In this document: in pieces, positions 35,358 through 44,239 of the stretch
How positions within the stretch are numbered: the stretch's first letter is position 1
Layout: each line of letters begins with the position of its first letter
Assembly: GCA_963741845.1 (NCBI GenBank)
Contig: CAVUJV010000016.1
Coordinates: forward strand, 186,001-250,000
Length of the DNA stretch: 64,000 bases
Direction: 5' to 3'
From: Roseiarcus sp963741845
Lineage (GTDB): Bacteria; Pseudomonadota; Alphaproteobacteria; Rhizobiales; Beijerinckiaceae
Position numbers and translations under genes: made by a program
Notes under the pieces: model-generated
Database searches by the model: none
The model's input: only the letters and a program-made list of their open reading frames with translations
Told to the model about the DNA's origin: nothing

Positions 35358-36728
35358 TCAGCACTCCACCACGTTGACGGCCAGGCCGCCGAGCGACGTC
35401 TCCTTGTATTTCGACTGCATGTCCTCGCCGGTTTGCCGCATGGTGACGATGACGCTGTCGAGCGACACGCGATGCCGTCCGTCGCCGTGGAGGGCGAGCG
35501 AGGCCGCCGCAATCGCCTTCACCGCCCCGAAGGCGTTGCGCTCGATGCAGGGGATCTGCACGAGCCCGCCGACGGGATCGCAGGTCATGCCGAGATGATG
35601 CTCCATTGCGATCTCGGCCGCGTTCTCGATCTGGGCGTTCGAGCCGCCAAGCGCGGCGCAGAGGCCCGCCGCCGCCATGGAAGACGCGACGCCGACCTCG
35701 CCCTGACAGCCGACCTCCGCGCCCGAAATCGAGGCGTTGAGCTTGAAAAGGCCGCCGATGGCGGTCGCCGTCATCAGGAAGTCCGAGAGGCCCGCCGCCG
35801 TCGCGCCCTCGCAATGGTCGCGATAGTAGCGCAGCACGGCGGGGACGACGCCGGCCGCGCCGTTGGTCGGCGCGGTGACGACGCGCCCGCCCGCCGCGTT
35901 CTCCTCGTTGACCGCCATCGCGTAGACGCTGACGAAATCCAGGATCTCATGCGCCGCGTGGGCGTTCCGCCCTCTCGCTTCCATGAGCCGCGCGTAGATG
36001 CCGCTTGCCCGGCGCCGCACTTCGAGCCCGCCCGGCAGCAGCCCGGCGCGGCTCAGGCCTCGCTCCATGCAGGCGAACATGGCGTCGAGCACGCGGGCGA
36101 CATGCGCCTCCGCCGCGTCCCCTGACCGCAGCGCGGCCTCGTTGGCCCGCACGAGATCGGCGATCGACAGGTTCGCCTCCTTGCCGCGCGCCAGAAGCTC
36201 CGCGCCGGATGCAAAGGGATGCGGAACCTGAGGCGCCGCCGCGCCGACCGAATCCTCCTCGTCGGCGCGAACGATGAATCCGCCGCCGACCGAAAGCCAT
36301 GTCTCGTCCGCGAGCCCTGTTCCGCCCGCGTCGCGCGCAACAAGGCGCAACGTATTGGGATGGCGCGGCGTCGGCGTCGTCACGTCGAAGACAATGGCGC
36401 GATCCGGATCGAAGGCGATCTCCCGGCGCCCGGCGAGCCGAATCCGGCCGGTGTGGCGGACGTCGGCGACAAGCCTCTCTGCGAGGTCGGGATCGACGTC
36501 TTCCGGCTGAATCCCGGCGAGCCCCAGAAGCACGGCTCGGTCGGTCGCATGGCCGCGCCCCGTGAACGCAAGCGAGCCATAGAGCGCAACCTCGACGGAC
36601 GCGACGCGCTCAAGCGCTGCGCTCGCCGCCAGCCCTTCGGCGAAAGCGGCGGCAGCCTTCATCGGCCCGATCGTGTGGGACGACGACGGCCCGACGCCGA
36701 TCTTGAAGAGCTCGAAGATGCTGATCAT
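35358..36728 (-). CDS. sdaA: L-serine ammonia-lyase (iron-sulfur, one-chain)
   Basis: The enzyme deaminates L-serine to pyruvate with a 4Fe-4S cluster. The 456-residue chain has the beta domain start MISIFELFKIGVGPSSSHTIGPM, the alpha domain with APTNGAAGVVPAVL near residue 290, and cluster cysteines in VGCQGEVG, CDPVGG and IPCIERN near residues 340-390. The ATG at 36728 is the family start; the frame remains open upstream to 37085 without conserved sequence. Confidence 0.93.
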   Translation of the reverse strand: MISIFELFKIGVGPSSSHTIGPMKAAAAFAEGLAASAALERVASVEVALYGSLAFTGRGHATDRAVLLGLAGIQPEDVDPDLAERLVADVRHTGRIRLAGRREIAFDPDRAIVFDVTTPTPRHPNTLRLVARDAGGTGLADETWLSVGGGFIVRADEEDSVGAAAPQVPHPFASGAELLARGKEANLSIADLVRANEAALRSGDAAEAHVARVLDAMFACMERGLSRAGLLPGGLEVRRRASGIYARLMEARGRNAHAAHEILDFVSVYAMAVNEENAAGGRVVTAPTNGAAGVVPAVLRYYRDHCEGATAAGLSDFLMTATAIGGLFKLNASISGAEVGCQGEVGVASSMAAAGLCAALGGSNAQIENAAEIAMEHHLGMTCDPVGGLVQIPCIERNAFGAVKAIAAASLALHGDGRHRVSLDSVIVTMRQTGEDMQSKYKETSLGGLAVNVVEC

Positions 36729-36892
36729 CGGTACGGGCGGATCATTCTCAGCGACGTTATCAGAACCCGTAGAGCGGCAGAATATGCGCCTCCCCTTATA
36801 AAAATAACTATAGATTTTCTTTGAAACCCGCTGCAAGATATCCAAACGAATATATCGATTCGCGCAATGACGCGAGCTGGCGGCGGGCAAGG

Positions 36893-37885
36893 ATGCGCAA
36901 ACTCTGGTTTCTGATTTTGGCGATGGCGGCCTGCGGCGCCTCCGCCGCAGCGGATGAATTGGCCACGCCGAAGGCTTCGCCATCCATCGCGGCGAAGTCG
37001 AAAGCCGCAAGGCCGAAAGCCAGGAGACCGCGAGCCCTCGGGCCGTCGAATGTCGGCGCGCCCTCCCCTGCGCCTTCCGCGACACCGACGGAAGGCTTCG
37101 GCGGATGGCTTGCGAACTGGCAGGAGCGCGTCGAGGAGGCCCAGTCGACTCAGCCTCACTGGATGACCCCGCTGGTCACCGTGACGCCGCGGCTCGAGCA
37201 GGAGATTCGCTACGACCAACTCTGGCAGACGCTGGGCAACGGCGCGACCATTGATAATTTTGGCGCCGGCAAGGGTCTCGAACTCATTCCGACCACGACC
37301 AACGAGGTGATTTTCGGCGTCCCGCCGTATCTGGTCCGCGACAACGTGAAGCCGGCGGAGGGTTTTGGCGACTGGCCGGTGTTTCTCATCAAGCAGCGGC
37401 TGCTCAGCGCGAATGAGGAGCACGGCAACTATATCCTGACGGCGTTCTTCTCCGCCTCCGCTCCGACAGGCTACGACGCCTTCACCAACAATGCATGGCT
37501 TCTCACGCCGACGATCGCGGGCGGCGTCGGCTATGGGGATTTCGACATCCAGGCCACGTTCGGCGTGTCTATTCCAACCGCGGATCAGAAGATTCTCGGA
37601 GACGCCTTCGCCACAAACGTCGCGCTCCAGTACCACTTCGCCGAATATTTCTGGCCCGAGATCGAATTCAACGACACGTATTGGGCCGGAGGCCTGCGCG
37701 GCGGCAAGAACCAGCTTTTCATCACGCCGGGCGTCATCCTTGGACGCATTCCCTTTGGCGGCAGGAAAAAGCTGATTGTCGGTGTCGGCTACCAATTCGC
37801 GGTCGGACCGTCGCAGATTCTGAAGCCGGTTCTCACGCCGACCTACAACCACGAGTGGATCATGACGGCGCGCGTGGCGTTCTGA
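36893..37885 (+). CDS. putative outer-membrane beta-barrel protein
   Basis: The 330-residue protein has a signal peptide (about residues 1-20), a Lys/Ala/Pro-rich linker (25-65) and then alternating beta strands (VTVTPRLEQEIRYDQLW, GNYILTAFFSASAPTGYDAF, KLIVGVGYQFAVGPSQI) ending in Phe (TARVAF), the usual C-terminal residue of barrels. It resembles MetA-type transporter/phenol-degradation barrels, but I cannot name a function. It is divergent from sdaA, with a 164-bp gap that is AT-rich (36790-36860). Confidence 0.75.
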   Translation: MRKLWFLILAMAACGASAAADELATPKASPSIAAKSKAARPKARRPRALGPSNVGAPSPAPSATPTEGFGGWLANWQERVEEAQSTQPHWMTPLVTVTPRLEQEIRYDQLWQTLGNGATIDNFGAGKGLELIPTTTNEVIFGVPPYLVRDNVKPAEGFGDWPVFLIKQRLLSANEEHGNYILTAFFSASAPTGYDAFTNNAWLLTPTIAGGVGYGDFDIQATFGVSIPTADQKILGDAFATNVALQYHFAEYFWPEIEFNDTYWAGGLRGGKNQLFITPGVILGRIPFGGRKKLIVGVGYQFAVGPSQILKPVLTPTYNHEWIMTARVAF

Positions 37886-37962
37886 GGCCCGGGTCCGGGG
37901 CGGCGGCGCCGACTTGTGCGTCGCTCTCCGCGCGCCTATCTAGGCCTGAAGGAGCCGCCCCG

Positions 37963-38520
37963 ATGTTCATCCAGACCGAAGCTACGCCGAATCCCGCGAC
38001 CCTCAAGTTCCTGCCGGGCCGCGTCGTGCTGGACGAAGGCACGTTCGAGGCCCGCGACCGGACCGAAGCGGAGCGCTCGCCGCTCGCCAGGGCGCTCATG
38101 GAATTGCCGGGCGTCAGCGGCGTCTTCTTCGCCAATGACTTCATCTCCGTGACCAAGGGCGAAGGCGAATGGCAGCATCTTCGCCCGGCCGTGCTTGGCG
38201 TCGTGACGGAGTTCTTCCTCTCCGGCGCGCCCGTGCTCGAAGGCGTCGAGGCGGCATCGGCCGACGAGTTCTACGATCCGAAGGACGAAGAGACGGTCGA
38301 GGCGATCAAGGAACTGCTTGAAACCCGGGTCCGTCCGGCGGTCGCGGGCGACGGCGGCGACATCGTCTTCAAGGGGTTCAAAGACGGGATCGTCTATCTG
38401 AAGATGAAGGGCGCCTGCTCCGGCTGCCCCTCGTCCACGGCTACGCTCCGGCACGGAATCCAGAACCTGCTCAAGCACTTCCTGCCGGAAGTTCAGGACG
38501 TGGAGCAGGTGGAGGGGTAG
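37963..38520 (+). CDS. NifU/NfuA-type iron-sulfur scaffold protein
   Basis: The 185-residue protein joins an Nfu N-terminal domain (MFIQTEATPNPATLKFLPG) to the NifU C-terminal domain with the cluster-binding motif CSGCPSS near residue 148. Such proteins carry 4Fe-4S clusters to apo-proteins. The ATG at 37963 is preceded by AAGGAG. It ends four bases before the convergent HicB gene stop. Confidence 0.92.
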   Translation: MFIQTEATPNPATLKFLPGRVVLDEGTFEARDRTEAERSPLARALMELPGVSGVFFANDFISVTKGEGEWQHLRPAVLGVVTEFFLSGAPVLEGVEAASADEFYDPKDEETVEAIKELLETRVRPAVAGDGGDIVFKGFKDGIVYLKMKGACSGCPSSTATLRHGIQNLLKHFLPEVQDVEQVEG

Positions 38521-38524
38521 TCGC

Positions 38525-38857
38525 CTAACGGGACACGGCTCGCTCCAGCGCGGTCGCGATCCATTTGTTCAGGCTCGCTCCGGTGCGCCGGGCTTCGTTC
38601 GCGACAGCACGGTGCAGCGAGGGCTCGATACGGACGACGAACTGTCCGGAGTAAGGCTTTTCGGGTTCCTCGCCGCGACCCCGGCAAAAATCGAGATAGT
38701 CCTCGATGGAATCCGCGAACGCGACCTTGAGTTCGTCCACCGAGCGGCCTTGAAAGGTGATCACGTCGCGGGTGTTGATGACTTCGCCGTGGAAGATTTC
38801 CGCATCTTCGTCATAGGCGACAAGGGCCTCATAGCCCTTATAGGTCATCGTATTCAT
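38525..38857 (-). CDS. HicB family antitoxin, without adjacent HicA
   Basis: The 110-residue protein has the HicB RNase H-like fold (YEALVAYDEDAEIFHGEVINTRDVITFQG, DSIEDYLDFCRGRGEEPEKPYSG) and a C-terminal ribbon-helix-helix (GQFVVRIEPSLHRAVANEARRTGASLNKWIATAL). HicB normally neutralises HicA. I see no hicA frame on either side: upstream are 24 bp and then the sugar transporter end, downstream the NifU gene. It may be an orphan regulator. Confidence 0.85.
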   Translation of the reverse strand: MNTMTYKGYEALVAYDEDAEIFHGEVINTRDVITFQGRSVDELKVAFADSIEDYLDFCRGRGEEPEKPYSGQFVVRIEPSLHRAVANEARRTGASLNKWIATALERAVSR

Positions 38858-38881
38858 GGCTGGACTGTATCACGAGGGAAC

Positions 38882-39832
38882 TCACCTCGCCCGCTGCTCC
38901 CCGCCTGCCGCCGTGATCACCGCGACGATGATGAACCCCGTCAGCAGGAGCCGCACGCCCGCGCTGACCCCAAAGGTGTTCAGCATCGTGAGCAGGAGCA
39001 CGAGGAACAGCGCCCCGCCCCAGACGCCCGGCACATTCGCCTTGCCCCCCGACACCGACGTGCCGCCGATCACCACGACGGCGATCGAGGCGAGCAGATA
39101 TTCGTTGCCGATGTCGACGTTCGCTCCCCGGAAATAGCCGGCGAGCAGCGCCCCGTTCAGGCCGCCGAGCGCGCCGCAGAGCGCATAGGTCAGGAAGCGC
39201 ACCGGCTCGACCTTCACCGCCGCGAGCCGCGCCGCGCGGATGTTCTGCCCGATCGCCTGCACCGAGCGGCCCCAGATCGTGCGATGCAGGGCGACATGCG
39301 CGGCGATGGTGAAGAGCACGGTCAGGACCGCGAGCAGCGGAACGCCCGCGAACTGGAGGTTCGTGAAGGCGGCGAAGCCCGGCGGCGGCTTGATCTGAAG
39401 GCCGCGGCCGTAGGAAATGTCGATCGACTGGATGATGAAGCTCGCCGAGAGCGTCGCGATGATCGGCGGGATGCGGAGCGCCCAGATCAGGAGATAGTTG
39501 GCGACGCCGACCGCAAAGCCGCAGGCGAGCGCCGCCGCGATCCCGAGCAGGACGAGCCTGTCGTCGCCTCCCATCGTCTTCATGGCGACAGCGCTGGCGA
39601 GGCCGATATTGGCCGGCAGCGACAGGTCCACATTGCCGGGGCCCAGCGTGATGACGAACATCTGCCCGACGCCGACGATCACCGTGAACACGGCGAGCGA
39701 CATCGCAGCCGTCAGCATGCCGCCCGCCCCGTAGCCGCCCGTGAAGCCGGCGGCCGCAAGCCACACGACGAAGGCGCCGACGAAGGACCAGATCCAGGGC
39801 CGCGCGCGGGCGGCGTCGAGAATCGCGTTCAT
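38882..39832 (-). CDS. sugar ABC transporter permease (RbsC family), second permease
   Basis: The 316-residue membrane protein has about eight to ten hydrophobic segments and RbsC features (TLGPGNVDLSLPANIGLAS, IGGTSVSGGKANVPGVWGG near residue 255). The ATG at 39832 overlaps the stop of the first permease (ATGA at 39829-39832). Two different permeases with a double ATPase suggest a heteromeric channel. It is the last gene of the four-gene importer operon. Confidence 0.87.
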   Translation of the reverse strand: MNAILDAARARPWIWSFVGAFVVWLAAAGFTGGYGAGGMLTAAMSLAVFTVIVGVGQMFVITLGPGNVDLSLPANIGLASAVAMKTMGGDDRLVLLGIAAALACGFAVGVANYLLIWALRIPPIIATLSASFIIQSIDISYGRGLQIKPPPGFAAFTNLQFAGVPLLAVLTVLFTIAAHVALHRTIWGRSVQAIGQNIRAARLAAVKVEPVRFLTYALCGALGGLNGALLAGYFRGANVDIGNEYLLASIAVVVIGGTSVSGGKANVPGVWGGALFLVLLLTMLNTFGVSAGVRLLLTGFIIVAVITAAGGEQRAR

Positions 39833-40801
39833 CGGGACGGTCCGCCGCGGCTGATCAGCACCCGCGCCGCGAGCACGATGATGAGGATCGCGCCATTCGA
39901 GGCGACCTGCCAGTCGGGCGGAATCCGCATGAAGGTGAGGAGCGGAGACGCCGCCATCGCCAGCGTCAGCGCGCCGATCACCGCGCCGATCGGCGAGACC
40001 TTGCCGCCGACGAACTCGCCGCCGCCGAGGATCACGCCCGCGATCGAGAGCAGCGTATAGCCGTTGCCGATATTGGCGTCCGCCGAGGTGGTGATGCCCG
40101 ACGAGGGCCATGCCCGAGAGCACGCCGAAAGCGCCCGTCAGCGCGAAGAGCGCCGCCTTGGCGCGGAGCAGCGACCATCCGGCGCGCCGGATCGCGACCG
40201 CGTTGCCGCCCGTCCCGCGCAGGATCGCGCCATAGGGCGTCCCCATGATGATGACCCAGCCGACGAGGGCGATGACGACCGCCGCGACGATCGGCAGCGG
40301 AACCAGCGGCGGCTTCACGCCCATGATCCATTGCAGCCAGCCGGGCGCCTTTCCGCCGGGCTTCGGCAGAAGCAGGATGGCGAGCCCCTGCCAGACGAAG
40401 CTCATGCCGAGCGTCACGACGATCGACGGCAGGTTCCGCAGATAGATGAGCGCGCCGAGCAGCGCATAGACGCCGACGCAGCCGATCAGGGCCAGAGCGC
40501 CGAGGAGCGGCGCGTCGTGCAGCCAGGTCGCCGAAACACAGCACACGAAACCGACGAACGTGCCGATCGACAGGTCGAGGTCGTTGCCGGCGATCACGAA
40601 CATCTGCGCCATCGTCGCGAGCGCGATCGGGATGGCGAGATTGAGCATCAGCGTGAAGCCGAAATAGCTGATGGCGCGCGGGTTGAGCCAGGCGATCGCG
40701 GCGATCACCAGCGCCAGCGACAGCGCCGGCAGCGCCGCCCGCATGAGACGGCGGACATCCGCGCCGCGCGCGGCCCCCGCCCCGACCGGAACCGCGCTCA
40801 T
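39829..40801 (-). CDS. sugar ABC transporter permease (RbsC family), first permease, frameshifted as sequenced
   Basis: The N-terminal 240 residues (MFVIAGNDLDLSIGTFVGF, LPSIVVTLGMSFVWQG) are in one frame and the C-terminal third (ILGGGEFVGGKVSPIGAVIGALTL) in another. The frame changes at the CCC of 40097-40099, where one extra base (GGG for GG on the coding strand) precedes ITTSADANIGNGYTLLSIAGV. Removal restores 323 residues. The ATG at 40801 overlaps the ATPase stop (ATGA). As sequenced, the first permease would run into the frame of the second, an artefact of the break. Confidence 0.86.
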
Positions 40802-42297
40802 GGGCTGACCGGCTCCGCGAACGAGGAATGGATGACGCGCTCCTCCGTCAGTTCGTCATGTTCGAGCTCGGCGACGATCACGCCGTAGCGGAAGACATAG
40901 GCGCGATCGCAGTTCTTCAGTTCCTCGCTCTCCGTCGTGTACCAGAGGAAAGTCCGGCCGGCCGCGGCCTCGGCGCGAATGAGCGCATAGACTTCGAGCT
41001 TGGTGCCGTAGTCGACGCCGCGCATCGGATCGTCCATCAGGATGATGCGCGCGTCCGACGCCAGCGCCCGCGCGAACAGCGCCTTCTGCTGATTGCCGCC
41101 GGAAAGCGACAGGATGAGGTTGTCGACGTCCGGCGTGCGGATGCCGATCTTGGCGCGCCAGGCCTCCGCGAGATCGCGCTCGCGTTTCGGCGAGATCAGC
41201 GGGCCGACCCGCAACTGCCGCAGGGACCGCACGCCGATGTTGTGGGCGATGGACCAGTCCGGGAAGACGCCGTCCGAGACCCGGTCGCCCGCGACCAGCG
41301 CGACCGGCCCGTCGACCCCGGAACCACGACGCGACGCGGCGTCGAAGGCCGCAAGCAGAAGATCGGTCTGGCCATGGCCCGCGAGACCCGCCAGGCCCAC
41401 GATCTCTCCCTCGCGCGCCGTGAGTTCCCGTCCGTGCGGCTGACGGCGCGGCCGAATGCGGACGCGCACGGGCGCGTCGTGGACGCGCGCCTCGCGCGCG
41501 GCGGCCTCCTGCCTCGACCCGGCTTCCTCGACGCCGCCCATCGCGGAGACGAGGCGTTCGCGGCTGAAATTCAGCGCTCTGTCTTCGACGACCGTCCTGC
41601 CGTCGCGCATGACGACGATCCGGTCGCAGGTTTCGAGCACTTCGCCGAGAATATGCGAGATGAGGGCGCAGCTGAGACCCGCTTCGACCGACCGGCGCAC
41701 ATGCGCCAGAAGCTGGCCCGCCGTCTCGGCGTCCAGCGAGGATGTCGGCTCGTCGAGAATAACGAACCGCGCCGGCGCGTCCGAAACGGTGAAGGCGCGC
41801 GCGATCTCGACCATCTGGCGCCGGCCGATCGAGAGGTCCTGCACCAGATCGGCCGGGCCGATCCCGTGGCCCGGAAAGATCTCGTCGAGCTTGTCGGCGA
41901 TGAGTTTCCCGGCCTGCCTGCGCCAGCCGAAGCCGCCAATCGAGGGGTGAAACACCCGCGCGTTCTCGGCGACCGTCAGGTTCGGGCAGAGCGACAGTTC
42001 CTGGAACACGCAGCGCAGTCCGAGCGCCTTGGCGCGCGCCGCGGTATAGGCCGACTGTTCCTCGCCCGCGACTTCGAGCCGCCCGGCGTCCGGCGCGACG
42101 CCTCCCGTCAGCACATGCATCAGCGTCGACTTGCCGGCGCCGTTGTGGCCGACAAGGCCGACGCATTCGCCGCCGAAGACCGTGAAGTCGACGCCGTCCA
42201 GAGCGCGGACGGCGCCGTAGGCCTTCTTGACGCCGGTGAACTGAATGAGAGCGGCCCCACGCGCGAGGCTTGTCTCCGAGACGCGCGGAGCCGTCAT
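40798..42297 (-). CDS. sugar ABC transporter ATP-binding protein, two ABC domains (RbsA-like)
   Basis: The 499-residue protein has a first ABC domain with Walker A GHNGAGKST near residue 51, signature LSIGRRQ and Walker B VILDEPTSSLD near residue 185, and a second domain with a degenerate Walker A (GLAGHGQTDLL) but an intact signature LSGGNQQK and Walker B ILMDDPMRGVD. Asymmetry of this kind is normal for RbsA/MglA. It drives the two permeases that follow. Confidence 0.92.
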   Translation of the reverse strand: MTAPRVSETSLARGAALIQFTGVKKAYGAVRALDGVDFTVFGGECVGLVGHNGAGKSTLMHVLTGGVAPDAGRLEVAGEEQSAYTAARAKALGLRCVFQELSLCPNLTVAENARVFHPSIGGFGWRRQAGKLIADKLDEIFPGHGIGPADLVQDLSIGRRQMVEIARAFTVSDAPARFVILDEPTSSLDAETAGQLLAHVRRSVEAGLSCALISHILGEVLETCDRIVVMRDGRTVVEDRALNFSRERLVSAMGGVEEAGSRQEAAAREARVHDAPVRVRIRPRRQPHGRELTAREGEIVGLAGLAGHGQTDLLLAAFDAASRRGSGVDGPVALVAGDRVSDGVFPDWSIAHNIGVRSLRQLRVGPLISPKRERDLAEAWRAKIGIRTPDVDNLILSLSGGNQQKALFARALASDARIILMDDPMRGVDYGTKLEVYALIRAEAAAGRTFLWYTTESEELKNCDRAYVFRYGVIVAELEHDELTEERVIHSSFAEPVSP

Positions 42298-42304
42298 TCG
42301 GGCG

Positions 42305-43324
42305 TTACTTCATGTTGTCCGCGATGGCCTTCTTGGCTTCATCCAGTGTGTATTCGTGACTCGCGACGCCGCCTTGCGGGATCTTCGGCAGTTCGGCCTC
42401 GAAGTCGTCCTGTGTGAAGGCGAGATAGGGCACGAGCAGATCGTGCGGGATCTTCTTGTTCCCGTCGAGCACCTGCTGGGCGACCCAGAAGGCGAGCGTC
42501 GAGACGCCCGGCGCGATCGACCCCGACCAGGTCGTATAGCCGTCCTTCGCCTTCTGCTCCTTCCACCACTGCAATTCGTCCTGGCGATTGCCCATGATGA
42601 TGGTCGGGCGCGGCTTGCCGGCGGCGGCGAAAGCCTGCGCCGCGCCGTAGCCGTCGCCGCCCTGATCGACCACGCCGACGATCGGAGGAAGCGAAGGCAG
42701 AACCGTCGCGACCGCCTTCTGCGCGGTCGTCTGGTCCCAGTCGCCGGTCACGGAGCCGACGATCTTGAATTCGGGATGCGCCTTCACGCCTTCGAGGATG
42801 CCGGCGTGGATGGCGTCGTCGATCGAGGTGCCGGCGAGGCCGCGGATTTCGAGCAGGTTCCCGCCCTTGGGCTGGAACTTGGCCATCTGGTTGACCTCTT
42901 CCTCGCCCATTTTCTTGAAGTCCACGACGACCCGATAGGCGCAGGGCTCGGTGACGATGCCATCGAAGGAGACGACGACGATGCCGGCGTCGCAGGCCTG
43001 CTTGATCGCGCCGTTGAGCGCGTCGGGCGAGCTCGCGTCGATGACGATGGCGTTATAGCCCTGCAGGATCAGGTTCTGGATCTGGGCCGCCTGGGTCGGC
43101 ACTTCCTTGTCGGCGGTGGTGAACACGTCCGCGGCTGCGACGACGCCGTCCTTCACCGCCTGCTTGGTGACGAGGTCGTAGCTCTTCAGCATCGCCTGCC
43201 GCCAGGAATTGCCGGCGTAGTTGTTGGAGAACGCGATCTTCATCTTGCTGGTGTCGGCGTGAGCCGGCGCGGCGAGCGCTGCGGCGGCGGTGACGAGCGC
43301 CAGGATCGATACGCTGCGAATCAT
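42305..43324 (-). CDS. sugar ABC transporter substrate-binding protein (periplasmic binding protein type 1)
   Basis: The 339-residue protein has a signal peptide (about 1-23, ending AHA) and a Peripla_BP_4 fold: MKIAFSNNYAGNSWRQAM, IQNLILQGYNAIVIDASSPDAL near residue 90 and VVSFDGIVTEPCAYRV near residue 120. It is the first gene of the operon binding protein-ATPase-permease-permease. The sugar is unknown; ribose, fructose or polyols are the usual ligands of this group. Confidence 0.9.
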   Translation of the reverse strand: MIRSVSILALVTAAAALAAPAHADTSKMKIAFSNNYAGNSWRQAMLKSYDLVTKQAVKDGVVAAADVFTTADKEVPTQAAQIQNLILQGYNAIVIDASSPDALNGAIKQACDAGIVVVSFDGIVTEPCAYRVVVDFKKMGEEEVNQMAKFQPKGGNLLEIRGLAGTSIDDAIHAGILEGVKAHPEFKIVGSVTGDWDQTTAQKAVATVLPSLPPIVGVVDQGGDGYGAAQAFAAAGKPRPTIIMGNRQDELQWWKEQKAKDGYTTWSGSIAPGVSTLAFWVAQQVLDGNKKIPHDLLVPYLAFTQDDFEAELPKIPQGGVASHEYTLDEAKKAIADNMK

Positions 43325-43543
43325 GAAATTGCCTCCCTTGGCGGCGGTCCTTTCGCGCGCAATAACCGCGCTCGAGATCGTCGCTCTTCGTTAATCAAGC
43401 GTCGGCCGGAATCCCGGCCTCTGCTGGGCCGGAGAGCTAACATGCCAGAGAAAAAGCCGCAACGGAAAGCGACCTTGAAGCGGGCGCGAAAGCAGGTGGT
43501 GCGACAACGTGCCCCGTGAAAACGACTTTAAAGAGCGCCCGCC

Positions 43544-44239
43544 TCAGGCCATCTCCACGACCCGCCCCTCGCGCAGCGTCACGCGGCGGTCCATCCGGGC
43601 GGCGAGTTCGAGATTGTGGGTGGCAATGAGCGCCGCGAGCCCGGTCGCGGTGACGAGCGTCGTCAGCGTCGCGAAGACATGGTCGGCGGTTTTTGGGTCG
43701 AGGTTCCCGGTCGGCTCGTCGGCGAGCAGCACCCGCGGCCCGTTGGCGACCGCGCGGGCGATGGCGACGCGCTGCTGCTCGCCGCCCGACAGTTCCGCCG
43801 GCCGGTGGCTCTCGCGGGCCGCGAGCCCCAGATAGCGGAGGAGCTCCCTGCCCCGGTTCGCGGCTTCCGCGCGCGGCAGCCCGGCGATCATCTGCGGCAG
43901 GATCAGATTCTCCAGCGCCGAGAACTCGGGCAGCAGGTGATGGAACTGATAGACGAAGCCGATCTGGTCGCGCCGCAGCGCCGTGCGCTCCGTGTCCGAC
44001 ATGGTCGAGGTCGGCGCGCCGCCGATCACGACCTCGCCGCCGTCCGGCTTTTCGAGAAGCCCCGCGAGATGCAGGAGAGTCGATTTGCCCGCGCCCGAGG
44101 GCGCGATCAGCGCGACCGACTGGCCCGCATAGAGCGTGAGGCTCGCGCCGTTCAGGACCTCGACCGTCGTATCGCCCCGCCCGTAGCGGCGTTCGACGGC
44201 GTCGAGCGCCAGCGCTACGAACCGCCCCGCGTCATTCAT
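43544..44239 (-). CDS. lolD: lipoprotein-releasing system ATP-binding protein LolD
   Basis: LolD powers release of outer-membrane lipoproteins from the inner membrane. The 231-residue ATPase has Walker A APSGAGKST near residue 46, the Q-loop FVYQFHHLLPEFSALEN, signature LSGGEQQR and Walker B VLLADEPTGNLD near residue 168. ATG 44239 overlaps the end of lolC by eight bases, supporting coupled translation. Confidence 0.93.
   Translation of the reverse strand: MNDAGRFVALALDAVERRYGRGDTTVEVLNGASLTLYAGQSVALIAPSGAGKSTLLHLAGLLEKPDGGEVVIGGAPTSTMSDTERTALRRDQIGFVYQFHHLLPEFSALENLILPQMIAGLPRAEAANRGRELLRYLGLAARESHRPAELSGGEQQRVAIARAVANGPRVLLADEPTGNLDPKTADHVFATLTTLVTATGLAALIATHNLELAARMDRRVTLREGRVVEMA

Noticed and set aside
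38882..40801. Single 639-codon fused permease
   Set aside because: The middle part (RQYRQRLYAALDRGRDPRRRR) is nonsense. The long frame exists only because one extra base at 40097-40099 leads from the first permease frame into that of the second.
43442..43519. 25-residue basic peptide (MPEKKPQRKATLKRARK...)
   Set aside because: No convincing ribosome-binding site or promoter was seen and basic short frames arise easily here. It could be real but is not supported.
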